Assembly: GCA_049366715.1 (NCBI GenBank)
Contig: JBMNCQ010000054.1
Location: forward strand, 1-64,000
DNA: 64,000 bases
Direction: 5' to 3'
Origin: JBMNCQ01 sp049366715
GTDB taxonomy: Bacteria > Bacillota > Peptococcia > Peptococcales > BICA1-8
Shown: in pieces, positions 17,545-26,355 of the stretch
Layout: each line of letters opens with the position of its first letter
Position numbering within the stretch: position 1 is the stretch's first letter
The notes under the pieces: model-generated
Databases searched by the model: none
What the model saw: the letters and a program-made list of their open reading frames with translations, nothing else
Told to the model about the DNA's origin: nothing
Position numbers and translations under genes: made by a program

Positions 17545-18744
17545 ATGTTCAGGGAGAGTAAATTAGCATTAGATGGCGGAAAACCCGTTCGGAATCAATA
17601 TTTAGCTTATAGCCGGCAATGGATTGATGAGAAAGATATTCAATCAGTTATTAAGACTTTAAAGGGGGATTATATAACCACAGGCCCGGCAATCAGCCTC
17701 TTTGAAAGAAAAATAGCCGAGTATGTAAAGGCCCGGTTTGCTGTCAGCTTTACTAGTGGAACTGCGGCTTTGCATGGGGCGTGTTATGCCGCGGGAATAA
17801 CAAAAGGTGATGAAGTAATTACTACCCCCATGACTTTTGCTGCCAGTGCCAACTGCGTGCTTTACCGGGAGGGGACCGTTGTTTTTGCCGATATCAATCC
17901 TTATACCTATAATATTGAGCCTGAAAATATAAAAAATTTGCTGAATAAAAGAACAAAAGCAATTATTCCGGTACATTTCACCGGTCAGCCTGTTGATCTT
18001 GGTGCTATACATAGGATTGCCGAGGAAAATAATTTACTGGTTATTGAAGATGGAGCCCATGCCCTAGGTGCGGAGTATCAAGGGCGGAAAATAGGCGGGT
18101 TAAGCACAATGACCGTGTTTAGTTTTCATCCGGTTAAACATATCACGACAGGTGAGGGTGGGATTGTTACAACCAATGATGAAAGCATCTATGAGAAATT
18201 ATTAATGTTTCGCAACCATGGCATTACCCGGGACAAAAACAAATTAAGAAATAGGACGGAAGATTGGTATTATGAGATGCAGGATCTTGGCTATAACTAC
18301 CGGCTGACAGATATTCAAGCCACTTTAGGAATTAGCCAACTGGAAAAGCTAAATAAATTTGTTGCCCTGCGAAAAGAGTATGCCCGGATGTATACTGATG
18401 CCTTGCAAAATATCCCGGAGGTCATCACTCCTTACCAAAAGGAGGGGTGCAATTCCAGCTGGCATTTATATATTTTGCGTTTAAAACTATCTAGATTAGC
18501 GGTTAACCGCAATAAAATTTTCCAGGCTTTACGAAAAGAAAACATAGGTGTCAATGTTCATTACATTCCTGTTTACCTGCATCCTTATTATCAAGAGCTG
18601 GGTTATCAAACAGGGTTATGTAAAGAGGCGGAGGACTTCTACGGAGAATGTATTACCCTGCCCCTGTTTCCGGCGATGACAGAGGCCGATGTACAGGATG
18701 TAATTCAAGGAGTTGAAAAAGTAATTACTGCTTTTAGAGTGTAA
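17545..18744 (+). CDS. pseC: PseC-like UDP-4-keto-sugar aminotransferase
   Basis: 399 residues of the DegT/DnrJ/EryC1 sensory-transduction aminotransferase family. PLP lysine is in FHPVKHITTGEGG; SGTAALHGA binds the cofactor phosphate; the C-terminal GVNVHYIPVYLHPYYQ and ITLPLFPAMTEADV segments are typical of PseC (transaminase making UDP-4-amino-4,6-dideoxy-N-acetyl-altrosamine). ATG follows GAAGGGA. First gene of a five-gene unit. The dehydratase partner (PseB) is not in this window. Confidence 0.85.
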   Translation: MFRESKLALDGGKPVRNQYLAYSRQWIDEKDIQSVIKTLKGDYITTGPAISLFERKIAEYVKARFAVSFTSGTAALHGACYAAGITKGDEVITTPMTFAASANCVLYREGTVVFADINPYTYNIEPENIKNLLNKRTKAIIPVHFTGQPVDLGAIHRIAEENNLLVIEDGAHALGAEYQGRKIGGLSTMTVFSFHPVKHITTGEGGIVTTNDESIYEKLLMFRNHGITRDKNKLRNRTEDWYYEMQDLGYNYRLTDIQATLGISQLEKLNKFVALRKEYARMYTDALQNIPEVITPYQKEGCNSSWHLYILRLKLSRLAVNRNKIFQALRKENIGVNVHYIPVYLHPYYQELGYQTGLCKEAEDFYGECITLPLFPAMTEADVQDVIQGVEKVITAFRV

Positions 18745-18762
18745 CTTGAAGAGGTGGATTCA

Positions 18763-19497
18763 ATGGAAATTGCAGCTATTATCCAAGCAAGAATGGGTTC
18801 CCGCAGATTGCCGGGGAAAGTGCTAAAGGAGGTTTTAGAGAAACCATTACTTCAATTGCAAATTGAAAGGGTTTCCAGGTCAAAATTTCTGAACAGCCTT
18901 ATGGTAGCTACGACAAACAATGATGAAGATGGGAAAATTGTTGATTTATGCCGTAAATTATCAGTTCCTTACTATTGCGGTGCGGAAACCGATGTTTTAA
19001 GCCGTTACTATTATGCCGCCCGTAATGCGAAAGCAGATATAATCGTTCGTCTGACGGGAGATTGTCCTCTCCTTGATCCCCAAGTCATAGATAGGGTTAT
19101 TAGAGAATTTTTAAATTTCTATCCTCAAGCCGATTATGTATCAAATACATTAGTCAGAACCTTTCCCCGGGGGATGGATACCAGTGTTATTTCTTTTAGT
19201 GCCTTAGAAGAAGCCTTTCTCAAGGCCCGGAATCCTCAGGACAGAGAACATGTAACATCTTTTATTTATCTGAACCCGCAGCAGTTTAAGCTTAAAAATG
19301 TTTGTTACCATCAGGATGTAAGCCGCTATCGATTAACTGTAGATACCGCAGAGGACTTTTCATTGATAAAAAGGATAATTGAAGGCCTCTACGGTGTGAA
19401 ACCCTGGTTTACGTTGGAAGATATCATAAATTTTCTTGCTGCGCATCCGCGATTAAGTGAAATTAATGCCCATGTTGAGCAGGGGGAGCTCAGGTGA
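18763..19497 (+). CDS. pseF: Nonulosonate cytidylyltransferase (PseF/SpsF type)
   Basis: 244 residues from ATG 18763 (GAGGTGG upstream). IIQARMGSRRLPGKVLK is the CMP/NeuA-like nucleotidyltransferase signature of the SpsF/PseF group; LTGDCPLLDP carries the metal-binding acid residues. It activates the nine-carbon sugar with CTP, giving the donor for the Maf enzyme. Overlaps pseG by 4 bp. Confidence 0.85.
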   Translation: MEIAAIIQARMGSRRLPGKVLKEVLEKPLLQLQIERVSRSKFLNSLMVATTNNDEDGKIVDLCRKLSVPYYCGAETDVLSRYYYAARNAKADIIVRLTGDCPLLDPQVIDRVIREFLNFYPQADYVSNTLVRTFPRGMDTSVISFSALEEAFLKARNPQDREHVTSFIYLNPQQFKLKNVCYHQDVSRYRLTVDTAEDFSLIKRIIEGLYGVKPWFTLEDIINFLAAHPRLSEINAHVEQGELR

Positions 19498-20519
19498 AGA
19501 TGCTTTCCGGGAAAAATTTGCTGATTAGAACAGATGCCGACAGTACACTAGGGTATGGTCATTTGATGCGGTCTTTTGCCTTAGCCCAGGCCTGGACCGG
19601 ACGGGGCGGGAAGGTTTCCTTTTTATCCGGGGAAATACCTCCGGACTTAAAGCAGATCTTAAAAACGGCGGGAATGGACGTTTATGATTTTAGAGGCCAG
19701 AACGGCAGCCGGTTAGATGCAGAAGTGACGGTAAACCTTGTGCAAAAGTTAGCAGCAGAATGGCTGATTGCCGATGGCCGCAGCTTTGGCGGCGAATATC
19801 AAAAGCACTGTAAGGATGGAAGCTTAAAGCTTTTAATTGCTGATGACAGCGGGGCTTCCGACCATTATTATGCCGATATTGTTTTAAACCGGGGATTACA
19901 TGGCCGGGAAGAGATGTATAAGAACAGGGAGCCTTATACAAAGCTTTTACTGGGTCACCGGTTTGTTTCCTTAAGAGATGAGTTTATGGCTTGGAGAGAC
20001 CGGCCAAGGACGATAGCTTCCCAAGTTACCAACATTTTAGTTTCCTTTGGCGGAGCTGATCATAGCAGGCTATTGACTAAAGTAGTGAAGTCTCTGAAAG
20101 AGCTAGGAGAAACTTATCAGACCAAAATCATTTTAGGGCGGGCTTCTAAACGAGAGGAAGTTAAAGGTATTAATATCGTTTCTTTAATAAATGCATCAAA
20201 TATGGCAGATTTAATGGCTTGGGCAGATATAGGGGTATGCGGCGGAGGGGTTACCTTAGCTGAAATGGCTTTTATGGGTTTGCCCAGTATTGCTGTTAAA
20301 ACTGCCCCTGATCAAAACTCAGTACAAAAATATGCCGGCTCATACGGGATTACTGTATTTTTAGGAACGGCAGCAGAGGTCACGGCAGGCCAAATAGCTG
20401 CCGCTTTGGGGGAGCTCTCCGGGGATAAATTGAAACGGCAGCAAATGAGCAAAAAGGGGCGGAAGCTTATAGACGGGGCCGGAAATGAAAGGATTATTAA
20501 AGAGATGTTGTCCGGTTAG
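19494..20519 (+). CDS. pseG: PseG-like UDP-sugar hydrolase
   Basis: 341 residues, GT-B fold. RTDADSTLGYGHLMRSFALAQ at the N-terminus is the PseG/SpsG signature, including the catalytic His of the GH motif; ILVSFGGADHS and ADIGVCGGGVTLAEMAFMGLP form the UDP site. It removes UDP from the di-N-acyl altrose before condensation with phosphoenolpyruvate. GTG start inside the pseF stop, coupled translation; an ATG two codons later is also possible. Confidence 0.85.
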   Translation: MKMLSGKNLLIRTDADSTLGYGHLMRSFALAQAWTGRGGKVSFLSGEIPPDLKQILKTAGMDVYDFRGQNGSRLDAEVTVNLVQKLAAEWLIADGRSFGGEYQKHCKDGSLKLLIADDSGASDHYYADIVLNRGLHGREEMYKNREPYTKLLLGHRFVSLRDEFMAWRDRPRTIASQVTNILVSFGGADHSRLLTKVVKSLKELGETYQTKIILGRASKREEVKGINIVSLINASNMADLMAWADIGVCGGGVTLAEMAFMGLPSIAVKTAPDQNSVQKYAGSYGITVFLGTAAEVTAGQIAAALGELSGDKLKRQQMSKKGRKLIDGAGNERIIKEMLSG

Positions 20520-20536
20520 TTAAAAGGAGGGGAATT

Positions 20537-21781
20537 ATGTCTCTGCCGATCATGATATTAGGAGCAGGTTATGAGCAGTATCCTTTGATCAAAAGGGCCA
20601 AGGATAGAGGCCTGTATGTTATTACCCTGGATAAAAATCCGGATGCTTATGGTTTGTCTTTTGCCGACGAGAGCCATATCATAAGTGTCAAAGATGAAAA
20701 GGTAATTTTGGAACTCGCCGGAAAGAAAAAAATCACCGGGATTACCTCTCTCATTTGTGAAGCACCTTTGCCCGCTATCGGGACCGTAAGCAGAGAATTA
20801 GGCTTACCCTGCATCAGTCGCAAAAGTATTGAAGCAACTACAAATAAATATAAAATGAGGGAAATTCTTAAGGAGAAAGGGATTCTTAATCCTAAATATG
20901 CTCAGCTTAATGTAAATATGAATCTGAATAATATCCTGACAGCAGCCGAAGCAATAGGTTTTCCTCAGGTGATTAAACCTATCGGTCAAGGGGGGCAAAG
21001 GGGATTATTTAAGGCTGGCAGCAAGGCAGAGCTGCAAGAAGCCCTGGCCCGGCTTAAGTCCACTGACTTAGAGCAGGAAATAATCATTGAGGAATTTTTA
21101 GAAGGGGAAGAGATAAATGTCGTAGGACTGGTCTTAGAAGGCAGAATCGAAGCTTTAACGATCTCGGAACGAATTAAAGATCCATATAAATCCTTTGGTA
21201 TTGTGCAACGGCATTTGTATCCAAGTAATTATTCCGGGAAGATAATTAAAGCTGTTGAAAAGCTGGTTGAAGATATAGTTGCGGCGATAGAACTTGAAAA
21301 TGGCATGCTGTTCCCCCAGATCATCATTACTGAAAAGGGACCCTTGGTTATTGAAATGGGGGCCCGGGTTCCCGGAGGAGTCATGAAGGAATTATTTGAG
21401 TACGCTACCGGCTACGATTTATTAGATCTCCAAATTGACTTTGCCTTAGGAGAAAAGATTGCGCTGGAAAAATATAAAAAATACCCCGGTTTTCCCGCTG
21501 TTACGGTGAAGTTTTTATCTGCGGACCCTGGACCTCTAACCCCAGGAATTGTGCTGGAACATTACGGAATCCAAGAGGCTTTAAAAATACCAGGTGTTGT
21601 CAAGGCTGATTTCTTTCAGGATCCCCGCCGGAAAATGATTAAGCCGTTAAAAACGGGCTCGGATAGATTTTTTTATCTGGTAGCAGTGGGGCAGACCAGG
21701 GAAGAAGTCATAGCCCAAAGTGACAGGGCGGCAGAGAAGATCCACTTTTCCGTAATCCCTCTGCCCGGGGAAAATAATTAA
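20537..21781 (+). CDS. ATP-grasp ligase in the nonulosonate operon
   Basis: 414 residues. N-terminal pre-ATP-grasp domain (MILGAGYEQYPLIKRAKDRG), central ATP-binding domain (FPQVIKPIGQGGQRGLF, IIEEFLEGEEINVVG) and acidic metal ligands in LVIEMGARVPGG. It resembles carbamoyl-phosphate-synthase-like ligases that couple a carboxylate to an amine. It sits exactly where an acetyltransferase (PseH) would be expected, and no acetyltransferase is visible, so it may attach an amino acid or other acyl group to the 4-amino sugar. That role is inference. GGAGG precedes ATG. Confidence 0.75.
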   Translation: MSLPIMILGAGYEQYPLIKRAKDRGLYVITLDKNPDAYGLSFADESHIISVKDEKVILELAGKKKITGITSLICEAPLPAIGTVSRELGLPCISRKSIEATTNKYKMREILKEKGILNPKYAQLNVNMNLNNILTAAEAIGFPQVIKPIGQGGQRGLFKAGSKAELQEALARLKSTDLEQEIIIEEFLEGEEINVVGLVLEGRIEALTISERIKDPYKSFGIVQRHLYPSNYSGKIIKAVEKLVEDIVAAIELENGMLFPQIIITEKGPLVIEMGARVPGGVMKELFEYATGYDLLDLQIDFALGEKIALEKYKKYPGFPAVTVKFLSADPGPLTPGIVLEHYGIQEALKIPGVVKADFFQDPRRKMIKPLKTGSDRFFYLVAVGQTREEVIAQSDRAAEKIHFSVIPLPGENN

Positions 21782-21816
21782 AGCTTAAAAAATAACAATG
21801 TCCGGAGGGATAAAGG

Positions 21817-22866
21817 ATGGGAGAAATATTAGTAGGGGATAGAAAAATCGGTCCGGGTCATCCTCCTTTTGTTATCGCGGAAATGTCAGGAAACCATAAT
21901 CAGTCTCTGAATAGAGCCTTGGAAATAGTTGGGGCCGCAAAGGAAGCGGGGGTAGATGCTTTAAAAATGCAGACATATACCCCGGAGACCATGACCTTAG
22001 ATATACAAGAAAAGGAATTCATGATCAATGAAACAGGAAACCTCTGGCGGGGAAAATCTTTATATCAGATTTATAAAAAGGCCTATACTCCTTGGGAATG
22101 GCATGAAGAAATATTTAATCTGGCACATCAATTAGGATTAATAATTTTTAGTTCGCCATTTGATGAAACGGCTATTGATTTCTTAGAAGAACTAAATCCC
22201 CCCTGTTACAAAATTGCTTCATTTGAAATAGTAGACTTACCGTTAATAAAAAAGGCTGCTGCTACCGGGAAGCCGCTGATTATTTCTGCCGGCATGGCGA
22301 CTGTTGCAGAAATCGCTGATGCAGTTAAAGCGGCAGAGCAGGCAGGGTGTAAGGATCTGATTTTGCTTAAATGCACCAGCACTTATCCGGCGCCGCCGGA
22401 ATATTGTAATCTTTTAACAATACCCCATATGCAGGAGTTGTTTAATTGTCAGGCAGGCTTGTCCGATCATACCTTAGGGATAGGGGTCGCCGTAGCCGGT
22501 GTGGCCTTAGGCGCGACAGTAATAGAAAAGCATTTTACTTTATCCCGGAGTGAAGCGGGAGTAGATGCCCCCTTTTCCTTAGAACCTGAGGAGATGAGAC
22601 AATTAGTTAGTGAAGCTAAACGGGCCTGGCAGGCTCTGGGCAAGGTGAGCTACGGACCTACTCCGGGAGAGAAAGATTCTCTTAAAAGGCGCAGGTCTTT
22701 GTATGTAATCAAAGATATGGAAGCGGGCGAGGAATTTACCGAAGATAATCTGGGCAGAATCAGGCCCGGGATTGGATTGGAACCCAAATATTACGATATA
22801 TTAATAGGGAAAAAAGTTGTAAAATCCATTTCCAAAGGTACGCCGGTAGATTGGGGCTTAATATGA
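21817..22866 (+). CDS. pseI: PseI/NeuB-like nonulosonic acid synthase
   Basis: 349 residues. NeuB TIM-barrel domain (FVIAEMSGNHNQSL, GVDALKMQTYTPETMT, FDETAIDFLEE, GLSDHTLGIGVA) followed by a C-terminal SAF antifreeze-like domain (RRSLYVIKDMEAGEEFT to the end). It condenses the free six-carbon sugar with phosphoenolpyruvate to the nine-carbon acid. The MSGNHN motif and absence of a LegI-type start favour pseudaminic over sialic acid. Last gene of the unit. Confidence 0.85.
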   Translation: MGEILVGDRKIGPGHPPFVIAEMSGNHNQSLNRALEIVGAAKEAGVDALKMQTYTPETMTLDIQEKEFMINETGNLWRGKSLYQIYKKAYTPWEWHEEIFNLAHQLGLIIFSSPFDETAIDFLEELNPPCYKIASFEIVDLPLIKKAAATGKPLIISAGMATVAEIADAVKAAEQAGCKDLILLKCTSTYPAPPEYCNLLTIPHMQELFNCQAGLSDHTLGIGVAVAGVALGATVIEKHFTLSRSEAGVDAPFSLEPEEMRQLVSEAKRAWQALGKVSYGPTPGEKDSLKRRRSLYVIKDMEAGEEFTEDNLGRIRPGIGLEPKYYDILIGKKVVKSISKGTPVDWGLI

Positions 22867-22889
22867 GTCAAGAAACAAGGGAGAAGCAA

Positions 22890-22923
22890 GGGGACGGTTC
22901 TTTTGCTTCCGAAAACCGTCCCC
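22890..22923 (+). terminator. GC-rich hairpin after pseI
   Basis: Perfect 10-bp inverted repeat GGGGACGGTT / AACCGTCCCC with a 14-nt loop. There is no T-run directly after it, so it may be a REP-like palindrome rather than a simple terminator; sequences of this look recur in Peptococcaceae. Confidence 0.5.
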
Positions 22924-22948
22924 GCTCATTCCTCGGCCGGCTTCTTTA

Positions 22949-22988
22949 AAAAAGATATTTGCCTTCATGAATAGGGCAAATATCTTTT
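22949..22988. terminator. Bidirectional terminator
   Basis: Stem AAAAGATATTTGCC / GGGCAAATATCTTTT with A/T-rich flanks on both sides, between convergent pseI and the gene at 23005. Confidence 0.8.
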
Positions 22989-23004
22989 CAGATTAATGAT
23001 GATT

Positions 23005-23571
23005 TTATTCTTCATCCAGCCAGGCCTGCATTTTTTCCTGAACAAGATCATACGTTTTCAGGGAGACCTCCGGAAGCCGGCCGCCTAAAGCCTCCGCTGC
23101 TCCTTTGAATCCATCTTCAATGGCGCCCATTAAAAGTTCAAATTTGCTTTTATCTCCGCCGGAGAGGGTTTTGGCAAAGCTCACAATGTTGTCACTGATC
23201 TTTTCTGGGCTGAGGGGACCCCCGGCAGTTAATAAATCCTGTTCTTCCCGGCGGGGCTCTTCGACCGCCGGAACCGGTTCGTCAGCACTAAATTTATTCA
23301 GGACAATTCCGGCAACGGGTTCTCTCTGCCTGACTAACAGTTTTTCCACAATTTGCTTTAGGTGATTATAGGTCTGCTCACTTTGGGCTTTAAGCTTTTC
23401 GATCGTAGCTTCGTCAACTTTGGGAGAAGGTTTAGCATAGGTAATTCTTTCCGATTTTTCTCCGGGAATATATCCGTCTTTTTCAATAACCTTTTCCGGC
23501 TGGCTTTTATTCTGAAGAGAGCTTTGGTTATTTAATGGTTTAGCCACATATCCCGTAGTTTTTATTTCCAT
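23005..23571 (-). CDS. Hypothetical protein, flagellar-region type
   Basis: 188 residues from ATG 23571 (GAGGTGA upstream). The N-terminal half is Lys/Pro/Gln-rich and disordered. The C-terminal ~70 residues (FAKTLSGGDKSKFELLMGAIEDGFKGAAEALGG) form a compact helical domain that I recall from unnamed proteins near flagellar genes in Clostridia. No signal peptide. Function unknown; the neighbouring Maf/Pse block agrees with a link to flagellar or surface biology. Confidence 0.65.
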   Translation of the reverse strand: MEIKTTGYVAKPLNNQSSLQNKSQPEKVIEKDGYIPGEKSERITYAKPSPKVDEATIEKLKAQSEQTYNHLKQIVEKLLVRQREPVAGIVLNKFSADEPVPAVEEPRREEQDLLTAGGPLSPEKISDNIVSFAKTLSGGDKSKFELLMGAIEDGFKGAAEALGGRLPEVSLKTYDLVQEKMQAWLDEE

Positions 23572-23891
23572 CTTACTCACCTCACGATAGAGTATAATCT
23601 TATACTATATATATCGGCCTTTTGTCTTTAATCTTTACATCTCAAATCAGGTAGTCTGAAAAGTTGAAGAATTAAAACGGAACCCCCTAAAAAGAAATAA
23701 GAGAAAAGTCCGGCAATGACGGGTTAGAATGATATATTTTCAAAATTTATTTTTTTATCTATTAATTTTAATTAGATGAAAGATAGGCGACACATCTAAC
23801 GAAATAAGCTATAAAAGAATAAAAATGTTCAAAACAAAAATTTCAGCTGGCATCCTGGAGAACAGAAGGCATTTACTAGATACCCTTTGTA
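23572..23891. other. Intergenic region between divergent genes
   Basis: About 320 bp, AT-rich, no gene. Apart from the promoter at 23892 I see no defined element. Confidence 0.4.
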
Positions 23892-23920
23892 TTGACATAA
23901 AACAAACGAAATAATATAAT
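23892..23920 (+). promoter_or_regulatory. Consensus SigA promoter
   Basis: TTGACA (23892-23897), exactly 17 bp, TATAAT (23915-23920). Transcription would start near 23927, leaving an ATG at 23938 without a ribosome site and supporting the start at 23962. Confidence 0.85.
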
Positions 23921-23961
23921 GTCTATGTAATAAATAGATGAAACCGAGGAAGTGTTTGTTG

Positions 23962-25098
23962 ATGAATGTAACCGCTAAGTTTTGGAGCGCTTCTCTGGAG
24001 GATATGAAAAAAGGGTTTGGCGAGGAAGCTGATTATTATGTATGCCTGCTTTGCGGGAAAAAAGTTGAGAAGGGTCTTATCTACCAGGTTGAGGAATCAT
24101 TTTACGAGGCGGGGAAATATATGGGCCTTCATATACAAAAAGCCCATGGTTCGGTGTTCCATCATCTGATTCGTCTGGACAAAAAATTCACCGGCCTCAC
24201 CGATCACCAGAGTAAGCTCCTGGAACTTTTCTATCAGGGTAAAGACACTGCGGAGATTCAGCAAGCTCTGGATATCGGCAGTCCTTCCACCATCCGCAAC
24301 CACCGTTTTGTATTAAAGGAGAAGGAGCGTCAGGCCAAAGTATTTTTAACTTTGATGGAATTATTAAAAGCAGGTGACACGGATTCTCTAAGGTTTATCC
24401 CTCCCCATGAGACGGCCCGCATGGTCGATGACCGTTACAATATCACAGAGGAAGAAAATGCAAAAATTCTTCAGAAATATTTTGTACATGGTTTAAATGG
24501 CCCCCTGAAAACTTTTGCTATGAAAGAAAAAAGCAAACTGGTGGTTCTCCGGCAGATCAGTAAAAGTTTTGCAGCGGACCGGCTCTATAGTGAAAAGGAA
24601 ATCGATGGAATTCTTGCAAATATCTATGAAGATTATGTAACTTTAAGAAGGTATTTGATTGACTATGGATTTATGGACAGAACACCTGACGGAAGCCGAT
24701 ATTGGCTGAGGGAAAATCAAAAAGAAACGGGTGATTACAAGATGGACCGCAAAAAAGAATTGATCCGGCAGTATAAAGAAACCAAGCCGGAGGCAGGAGT
24801 ATATCAAATAAGAAATACGAAAAATCGGAAAGTCTTTGTGACCGGTACTCCCAACTTGAAAACAATCAATGGCAAACTGATGACGTTGCGCGGGGGAGGA
24901 CATTATAACAAAGAGCTGCAGAAGGAGTGGCAGGAATTCGGAGAAGAAGCCTTTGTGTTTGAGATTCTGGAGGTTTTAGAAGAACCGGAAGAGGGTTTTT
25001 TTGACCGGAAAGAAGAATTAAAAAAACTGGAAGAAAAATGGCTGGAAAAGCTGCAGCCTTTCGGTGAGCGGGGTTATCATAAAAAAATATCTAAATAA
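23962..25098 (+). CDS. Zinc finger-HTH-DUF2087-GIY-YIG fusion protein
   Basis: 378 residues. Order: a CxxC...HxxxxH finger-like module (YVCLLCGKK ... GLHIQKAHGSVF, about 25-70); a helix-turn-helix (TAEIQQALDIGSPSTIRNH, about 90-120); DUF2087 (SEKEIDGILANIYEDYVTLRRYLIDYGFMDR, about 195-245); and a C-terminal GIY-YIG nuclease-like domain (GVYQIRNTKNRKVFVTGTPNLKTINGK, about 270-370). It looks like a DNA-binding regulator with a nuclease-derived module. ATG 23962 has GAGGAAG nine bases upstream. A shorter paralogue follows directly. Confidence 0.8.
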   Translation: MNVTAKFWSASLEDMKKGFGEEADYYVCLLCGKKVEKGLIYQVEESFYEAGKYMGLHIQKAHGSVFHHLIRLDKKFTGLTDHQSKLLELFYQGKDTAEIQQALDIGSPSTIRNHRFVLKEKERQAKVFLTLMELLKAGDTDSLRFIPPHETARMVDDRYNITEEENAKILQKYFVHGLNGPLKTFAMKEKSKLVVLRQISKSFAADRLYSEKEIDGILANIYEDYVTLRRYLIDYGFMDRTPDGSRYWLRENQKETGDYKMDRKKELIRQYKETKPEAGVYQIRNTKNRKVFVTGTPNLKTINGKLMTLRGGGHYNKELQKEWQEFGEEAFVFEILEVLEEPEEGFFDRKEELKKLEEKWLEKLQPFGERGYHKKISK

Positions 25099-25118
25099 AA
25101 GGTAGGGTGTGGATAGTA

Positions 25119-25493
25119 ATGAGCATTTCAAACTTATTTTGGCGTGCATCCCCGGAAGAACTGGAGAAAGGCTTTATCCGGGAAGGCGGAAATTATCTCT
25201 GTTTGTTCTGCGGGGAAATAATCGAAAGGGGAATTGCTGATTCCGGGGAAGCTGTTTCTTCTGCAAGGGAAAAGCGCATCCGTGAGCATGTTGCGGAGAT
25301 GCATGGCTCGGTATTTGCTGTTCTCCGGGAGATTGCCGATAAACTGCAAGGGGACCGGATCTATAGTGAGAAAGAGGTTAACCGGATTTTGAAATCTGTT
25401 AATGATGATTATGTTACGGTGCGCAGATATTTGATTGAATACGGCTATTTAGACCGCAAGCCTGACGGAAGTCAGTATTGGCGCAAAAAATAA
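25119..25493 (+). CDS. Short zinc finger-DUF2087 protein, paralogue of the preceding gene
   Basis: 124 residues. It repeats the N-terminal finger-like module (LFWRASPEELEKGF, YLCLFCGE, REHVAEMHGSVF) and the DUF2087 domain (SEKEVNRILKSVNDDYVTVRRYLIEYGYLDRKPDGSQYW) of its neighbour but lacks both the helix-turn-helix and the GIY-YIG parts. The stop comes right after DUF2087, so it is a clean short form, not a frameshifted one. Same strand, about 20 bp gap, probably one operon; it may dimerise with or antagonise the long protein. Confidence 0.75.
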   Translation: MSISNLFWRASPEELEKGFIREGGNYLCLFCGEIIERGIADSGEAVSSAREKRIREHVAEMHGSVFAVLREIADKLQGDRIYSEKEVNRILKSVNDDYVTVRRYLIEYGYLDRKPDGSQYWRKK

Positions 25494-25511
25494 GGAAAGG
25501 GAAATCTCACA

Positions 25512-26180
25512 ATGAAAATTGTAGCAATAAATGGCAGCTCTAGGGGAAAAACAAGTAATACAAATATGATGGTAAGTACCTTTTTAAAGGGGGCCCGGGC
25601 AGCAGGGGCAGAAACGATAAACATCCTTTTAGCGGAAAAAGAAATAGCACATTGTAGAGGGTGTCATATCTGTTGGGCGAAGGGCCCCGGACAATGTGTA
25701 ATTGGTGATGATATGTTGAAGGTTTTAGCCTTGCTCGGCGGAGCAGAAGTTATTGTATTTGCTTCGCCGGTATATTTTGAAAATATTTCCGGCATTTTAA
25801 AAGTTTTTATGGACCGCATGACTATGCTTGGTAGTCCTCGGCAAGAAAAAGATGTAAAAGGGGAGAGTGCACAATTAGCGCAAATAAAGGGGCAGGCCCC
25901 TAAGCTCATGATGATATCTAATTGTGGTTATCCTGACAGATCTGAATTTGCAGTTACCTCGCTCTGGATTAAAAGGGTGGCCCAAAAGATGCACATGTCG
26001 TTAATTGGGGAGATCTATGCTACCCGGGGAAAGTTCCTCACTGCTTCACCAGAGAAGTTACAGCCGGCCGTAGCCGATTATCTGCTGCTTTTAAAAAAGG
26101 CCGGCCAAGAGATTGCTACAGATATGAGGTTATCAGCGGCAACTGAAAAATTATTAGGTGAACAAAATTTTAGCTTTTGA
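25512..26180 (+). CDS. Iron-sulfur flavoprotein (NADPH-dependent FMN reductase family)
   Basis: 222 residues, flavodoxin-like fold with the FMN loop GSSRGKTSNTNMM. CRGCHICWAKGPGQC shows the compact CxxCxxCx7C cluster motif of Isf-type iron-sulfur flavoproteins, which carry FMN and a [4Fe-4S] cluster and act in anaerobic electron transfer or oxygen defence. ATG follows GGAAAGGGA. It is 18 bp after the DUF2087 gene and may be its target or co-operonic. Confidence 0.8.
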   Translation: MKIVAINGSSRGKTSNTNMMVSTFLKGARAAGAETINILLAEKEIAHCRGCHICWAKGPGQCVIGDDMLKVLALLGGAEVIVFASPVYFENISGILKVFMDRMTMLGSPRQEKDVKGESAQLAQIKGQAPKLMMISNCGYPDRSEFAVTSLWIKRVAQKMHMSLIGEIYATRGKFLTASPEKLQPAVADYLLLLKKAGQEIATDMRLSAATEKLLGEQNFSF

Positions 26181-26211
26181 CTTTATTGTGATTGAAAAAT
26201 GTCAAGTGCGG

Positions 26212-26252
26212 AAATCCTCCAATTCTTGTTTGAACAAGGTGTGGAGGATTTT
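26212..26252 (+). terminator. Terminator after the flavoprotein gene
   Basis: AAATCCTCC / GGAGGATTTT outer stem with CTTGTT/AACAAG inner stem, ending in T. Confidence 0.75.
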
Positions 26253-26355
26253 GTAATAATTCTAAGGCAAAGGCCTGATTGTTTCGGCTCTTGCGCAGAC
26301 GGGGTAAATCAAAGAGCCGGACTGCAGGCTTCAAAAATTCAATAAAAGGACGGCA

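Noticed and set aside
11996..22866. Calling the block a flagellin glycosylation island
   Set aside because: No flagellin or flagellar structural gene is in the window; the acceptor must be left open.
22890..22923. REP element with a nearby RayT-type transposase
   Set aside because: The hairpin looks REP-like, but no transposase of that type is in the window and only one copy was seen.
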